64,000 nt of DNA from the NCBI GenBank assembly GCA_015680685.1, contig MNCI01038112.1, positions 6,531 through 70,530 on the forward strand, written 5' to 3'. This document shows, one piece after another, positions 59,065-64,000 of this stretch. The translations under genes and the position numbers were made by a program. Source of the stretch: Gnetum montanum (taxonomy: Eukaryota; Streptophyta; Gnetopsida; Gnetales; Gnetaceae). The notes beneath the pieces are model-generated. The model had not been told where the DNA came from. It saw only the letters and a program-made list of their open reading frames with translations, and ran no database searches. The number at the start of each line of letters is the position of its first letter. Position 1 is the stretch's first letter.

Positions 59065-59957
59065 TGATGAAGCATCAAAGTGTCATGTTGATGGGTCCCT
59101 ATTAACATGGCCTCATCAATGTAGCATTTGCTATGTTTATGAGGCCCTGTTAACATAACTCCATAATAAAGTCTATAAATACGCATGCTCCCACTGTGTA
59201 TTGGCATTATTTGGTCAATATAGTAGCCAAACTCTTGCAATTTTATCCTATAGTCTTAGAGAATAATCAGTGAGTGTCCATAGTATAGATCTAAGTTAGT
59301 TCTATAGCATCTAATTCGAGTGGCAATGTACCTAGACACATTCCATGAACTACAATAAGATTGAGATTGATTCTTATTCATTGCAGTACTTTGACTTAGA
59401 TTAAATTTACTTTTAATTAAATTTATGTTTCATATACTTAGTTAATATTTACATTTCCATGCATATTAATGAATTGGCATAATGAGCACATATTTGCTTG
59501 GTAATCCTAGTAGCATTATTGCTTGGTTCACCTAGTAGCATAGTGCTTGGTAATCCCAGTAGCATTATTGCTTTGTTCACTTAGTAGCATAGCACTTAGT
59601 AATCATAGTAGTGGATACATGGGTTTAGGACATGTGCGGTAAGCTAGGCATGGATACTCATCACCTAGAGGCTAGTTTAGACTTTACTTTCTATTGCTAA
59701 TTAGTTGAATAATTGTTTTCTTTATTTTCATTAGGAGTTTCCTAAGGTCGAAACAACATTAAGAATCATATACCTCACTTTGGACTAAATCATATGTGAC
59801 AAAGCTACCACTAGTCCAAGTGGAAAGACAACAAATTATGATCAAGGCATAATGATCTAGATGCCACAACTAGTCTCATCCACGAAATTCAACTAGATCA
59901 TGTGTGAATGCTTGTGATTTATATGGTTGGGCATAGGAGGTACCTTGATGCTCATCA
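59065..59957 (+). repeat. 5' LTR of C2 (893 bp)
   Basis: Begins TGATGAAGCATCAAAG and ends TGCTCATCA, with TATAAATA at 59174-59181. It contains three GCTTGGTAATCC..AGTAGCATTATTG-type units (59500-59600), one more than the C1 LTR. Confidence 0.9.
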
Positions 59958-59958
59958 T

Positions 59959-59976
59959 TGGCATTGTTGCCAAGGA
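59959..59976 (+). promoter_or_regulatory. primer-binding site of C2 (decayed tRNA-Asp)
   Basis: TGGCATTGTTGCCAAGGA, one base after the LTR, is related to the tRNA-Asp complement with five transitions. Confidence 0.75.
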
Positions 59977-60084
59977 TGTTGTTAGTTATCTAGATTAGTT
60001 ATATCATACACAATCATTATAAATGTATTAATGATTTATATTTTAGAAAATATTAAATCACACACATCATTAACTAATAATAAT

Positions 60085-61655
60085 GTCTCTTTTAGAAGTA
60101 AGTGATAATGCATTGTATGAACATAACATTCATTGGAGAACTAATGAGATATATATTGAAGAAAATTGGAGTGACCAACCTCTTGTAGGGGTTTCATATG
60201 TTCATGGCCTGATTACACTTAAGGACTACATTCACCTAAGGTAGATAATCCTTGAGGAGATGAAGTAAGTCCTATACCAGGGGAGGCTTCAAGACCTATG
60301 ACCTTATCAATACCTAGAAAAGATAAATCAAGGGACCATGGGAAACACTATAGAATCCATGACAACTCTCCTAGTTCCTCATATTCCTCTTTCTCTTTAA
60401 TGTCTAGTTCTAACAAAGATGAACATAGGTATAAAGATAGAGCTTCACTATGAGGTCAAAATAAAAATAGAAATTGAAAACAAGGGCAAAATCAAAGACA
60501 TCAAAATGAGCATAGAAAAAATCGTCACAATCAAACAAATAGAAATAGAAATTTTTACTATGACATGTCTGATGATAGTGAACCCTTGTTGGCTACTAAG
60601 AGCATGATGCAGATCATAGAGGTAGTTAAAATACCACAAGTATCATAAGGAAAGTTGCATTAAAAGGCTTGATATGAATAACATCCCTGAATTTTTGGGA
60701 GGCTATGATTCTGATCCACAACATCATTTGCAAATCTTCCATGATGCCTGCATCTTACAAAACATCAAAAGTAAGGGGAAAAGCTTGATCTCTTTCCTAG
60801 GACACTAATAAACAAAGCTGAAGTATGGTATAGATCATTGAAACTAAATTAAATCCATCAGTGGTCCACAATGCTAGAACTCTTCAATGAGAAATACCAA
60901 ACCTATGAAGGAAACAAATCCAAGGATGGAAACAAGAACAACATGAACCCCTGGATATGGCCCTAGATAGATACTATTCTTTATTGAATAGACTCACAGG
61001 CCATGGTTTTCCTCAAGAAGAGCAACCTTTCCACATCATAGATGGGCTTCATAATCAAATGAGAGAGACCCTTGGGATGCATGCTCACGGTCAATTATAT
61101 GAACTAGGAACCCATCAGATCCAAAAGCTAATTAAGCATGTGGAAAAAGAAGAAGGAGAGCTATGTAAATGAGAGAATGTTGAGAAATATCACTAGGATC
61201 CAACTCTTCAAAAGAAGAGGATCCATATCTATGATGAAGAAAAAGAGGTAACCCTCGATGAGGCGATTTTACAACAAACTTTACCAATACAAAATTCTAT
61301 CAATGAGCTTGAAGTAAAGCTATATAAGATGTAGGAATGGATAAATGAAAAAGTTACAACTTGCATAGAAATCATAGAGGAGAGAGCAATGCAAAACAAA
61401 TCAAGTGAACAAAATAAAAGGAGGAAAAGGGACAAAGAGATAGGTAAGAACACTGATCAACATAAAGGGGAAGTGGCTGTAGAAGAAGAGGCTATAGACT
61501 CAACCATTGAAGAAGATTATGGATGTGACATCTACCTATATGACCATCCAAAGGGCTATTCTCCAATCATGTTACATCTACATGAGTATTGGGATTTTGC
61601 ATTGAATCCCAAGTTTGTACAAAAACAAATACCTGGGAAATTACTTTTCTCATAA
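60085..61655 (+). pseudogene. gag: C2 gag, broken
   Basis: From ATG 60085 the frame starts MSLLEVSDNALYEHN and soon meets stops. The core is recognisable by comparison with family A: IKRLDMNNIPEFLGGY, PQHHLQIFHDACILQNI, then in the 60957-61172 frame HIIDGLHNQMRETLG. The 61389-61655 frame has a Lys/Glu-rich part and the compact cysteine motif, here decayed to CDIYLYDHPKGY. At least one frameshift lies between 60700 and 60957. It is the particle protein of the element; this copy is not functional. Confidence 0.8.
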
Positions 61656-61799
61656 AGTAATTATAGATAGTCCTACAACCAACCATACCATCCTAGTGGG
61701 ACTTCTTACTAGCTTTAACACTATCATCTAACATAATGGCAAAACCCACAGTCATGGGGGAGGTCATCATCAAACTAGCACTACCCTTATTACTAGTTG

Positions 61800-62747
61800 A
61801 ACCCATATGAATATTACGTCCAACAACTTGTTTCCCCAACTAGTTCCACTTCCTCTACCTTGAATCACTACTACGACTCTCCTAAATATCATCATCTCAT
61901 AACATCTTCTATAAGGTCACCACCTCACACCTTTCATCCTTCGTCATATCCTTAATATTTTCATACTTCCCTTCACCATATGTCACCACCAGCAACACAG
62001 GAAGGTTTAGCATCATGACATCAACAAGAGAATGTCACTTGTTCTATGAACATACACAAAAATGATAATGCCAATAGATCTTTACCACAATCTCAAAAAT
62101 GTCCTTTCTTTAGGATGATTCCCACACATAGGAATGACACTCATGGATCTACTAACTTGTCCAAACTAGCACAATGCCAATCAAGTATAACAACTTTCCT
62201 TTCACAACCAATGTCCTCCAATTAGATGTAAAGGCCAACATCCATCATTGCTCCAATACTTGAGAGAAATGATGAACCTATCACTGTGAAGAGGCAAAAC
62301 AATCCATGCATCACTACTAATAGTAAAGGATGCAGTTGTGGGTCCAAAATTCAAAATATTAACATAACCCAAAAGAAATTTTAGGGGCAAGTGTGTGAGA
62401 AAAAACCAATCTATGTAGTAGCCAATAAACTAGAAGACACCCAATGGCTTAAAAATGAGTATATAAAATTTTTTCAAAGATGCATGGAGGAAAATGATCT
62501 ACTTATTAGTTCTAGACTTAAGAAAATGGACCAAAAAAAGGACTTAGATGCATATATCTTACACTTTGATTATACACTAAAAAATGATATTAAATACAAA
62601 GACTTGGGAACTAAAATAGAAAATCAAGAAGAAGAAGCAAACACATCTAGATCCCCCAAAATGGAAATACCTTCAAGTCTAGATGAAAATACATCTCCAA
62701 ATGATCCAAACGAGACTATCACCAAAGTTAGATGTGCTACCACATGA
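61800..62747 (+). pseudogene. C2 gag tail without protease, broken
   Basis: The first part repeats C1 1323-1990 and includes an NIHKNDNANRSLPQS stretch ending in a PFF motif, matching the family A linker before its protease. The final open frame (62391-62747, 118 codons) starts with YVVANKLEDTQWL and contains RCMEEND, which resembles the family A tail after the protease, then continues with a charged, family C-specific part. Protease motifs are absent in between, exactly as in C1, so the loss predates both copies. Confidence 0.6.
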
Positions 62748-62809
62748 TTAATTAAATCAGTATCAGCAATAGATGGAAAACTGATGATGTATAACTAGGG
62801 GATTATGTG

Positions 62810-64000
62810 GCCCATCTTCCAAATGTATGACCATAAGATTAGTTGTGGGGGAGATTCTTTATCTTGGTTCAAGAACTAATAAATATTTTTCACCTTTTTG
62901 GTTTTACAATTTTTATTGTTTTCCTATTTCTTCTAAAATTTTCTGATTCTTCATATGTTTTTCATTATTATTTTTCTTTTCTTTTCTTTATAATCTTCTC
63001 TATTCCTAAGTCATTTTCTTTATGTTTATGAATGTATTTTATGTTACCATTAATAATATTGTCAAGCCATGATGTAGAAGTCAACACTATGTGTTGGATT
63101 TTTGTTCTATGCTATCAAGTTGATTGGGTAAGTAATTGTGTAAAGTAGTGAGACCACCTCATCCATCCCTCTAGTTCTCTAAATAAAAGGTCTTTTCATG
63201 GAAACAATTTGGTTCTTCTTTCATGAAACTAAAATTAATTAATGATCATTGTACCCTGAAGAAAGAGGGAATGACCAAGTGGGAATGGCAAAGGGTGTGA
63301 CTTCAAGGGGACTTGTTGGGTTCTCTTCTTGGCTTCCTTTGTGTGGTTATGACTTTTCTTAGAACATATCATCACTCCTCCATTGACCAATAAAAAATGA
63401 AGCTCTATCTTTGCATGGTATGATTCCCATCCAAAAATTTAAAAACAACAATAAAAAATAAAATAAAAACAAAATTGAAAACAATAATGGGAATTCAAAG
63501 CACATCCCTTAGACACAATAATGAGCAACAAGCACTAGTTATGGGACTGGAAAGACATGTTACCCATCCTTGAAGGTGCCCCTCTAACTAAAGTCCTTCC
63601 TTCCTTCTTCTCTTTTCTTCTCTTCTCATTGTAGTCAACAGGAAGGAACACATTAATGTGAGGTCATTGTTCATGGTATGGACTTGGTCTAAACTTGGAT
63701 TGATAGGTATGTTGATCATTTTAATCACATTTTTCACAAGAACCTATTGTGGACTTGGTCAAGTACCTTACATCTTGATCTTTACAATCCCTTCTCATCC
63801 CATTATTCACCTCACTGCTACATGCGATTATGAGCCTTTTGGTTTTGTGTAGTATTTGTGTAGTATAGTGCAACATTCGAACCATGGTAGTTGTGTGTTG
63901 TTTGGAACAAAGGCATGATCTACATTTACCTTCTCGGGTGCCCATGAACATCTATAGAAGTGGTTATGTAAGGGCATTATTGCAAGATCTTGCTTTGGGG
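62810..64000 (+). other. C2 3' interior with conserved blocks
   Basis: Matches C1 2330-3520. The purine run and T-rich stretch come first, then blocks AAGGGTGTGACTTCAAGGG (63291-63315) and ATTCAAAGCACATCCCTTAG (63493-63512), and the beginning of GCTTTGGGG (63992-64000), cut by the window end. Open frames here are shared with C1 but show no domain. Confidence 0.7.

Larger units (their letters stand above)
59065..64000 (+). mobile_element. element C2: gag-only LTR retrotransposon, cut by the window edge
   Basis: It starts with a complete 5' LTR, a decayed tRNA-Asp primer site and a broken gag, then continues as the same tail and 3' interior as C1 up to the window end. The pentamer before the LTR is GGGGT (59060-59064). 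No protease, RT, RNase H or integrase is seen before 64000. By homology with C1 about 1.8 kb including the 3' LTR should follow beyond the window. Confidence 0.85.

Overview
The window looks like nuclear DNA from a land plant with a large, repeat-filled genome. A gymnosperm such as a conifer is plausible but unproven. Almost everything recognisable is decayed Ty3/gypsy LTR-retrotransposon sequence. Primer-binding sites fit plant tRNA-Asp, a polymerase copy has the second RNase H of the plant Tat lineage, and decay is dominated by C-to-T and G-to-A changes (CAG/CAA to stop, CpG loss), as in old methylated repeats. I found no intact host gene, rRNA, tRNA gene or CRISPR array.

Layout. 1-1322: unassigned, CpG-richer, possibly low-copy DNA. 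1323-5334: 5'-truncated element C1 with a 3' LTR. 5.3-8.5 kb: scraps of related elements (D), including a Tat-type gag piece. 8.8-9.5 kb: unrecognised broken coding segment. 9.5-12.9 kb: two repeated segments, Y (direct) and X (inverted), that recur at 26.9-30.2 kb. 13.0-15.9 kb: reverse-strand gag and protease of Tat-type element B1. 16.2-16.7 kb: a 44-bp inverted repeat carrying the only two ambiguous bases, inside a minisatellite. 16.7-35.1 kb: forward-strand Tat-type element B2 (gag-protease, a 5-kb interruption, RT, RNase H, second RNase H, integrase, X, Y, a coiled-coil-like ORF, purine tract, 3' LTR with a LINE fragment inside). 37636-44918: element A1, reverse strand, complete with target-site duplication. 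48473-54111: element A2, forward strand, with a deletion into its 3' LTR. 55356-56342: solo LTR of family A. 56.4-59.0 kb: reverse-strand integrase remnant and other decayed sequence. 59065 to the end: element C2, cut by the window edge.

How the parts relate. Families A and C share gag, tRNA-Asp priming, TGATG...CATCA LTR ends and several conserved blocks in the 3' region, but encode no polymerase: A has gag plus protease, C has gag and a tail with the protease missing. They look like non-autonomous gag-only (TR-GAG-like) retrotransposons. B2 has a polymerase, and the 3' LTR next to it has the same termini and the same motif before the purine tract, so B-type elements are candidate helpers. 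The most distinctive signal is in the family A LTR: an array of GATATC-centred palindromes, present 4 to 6 times, directly upstream of the TATA box.
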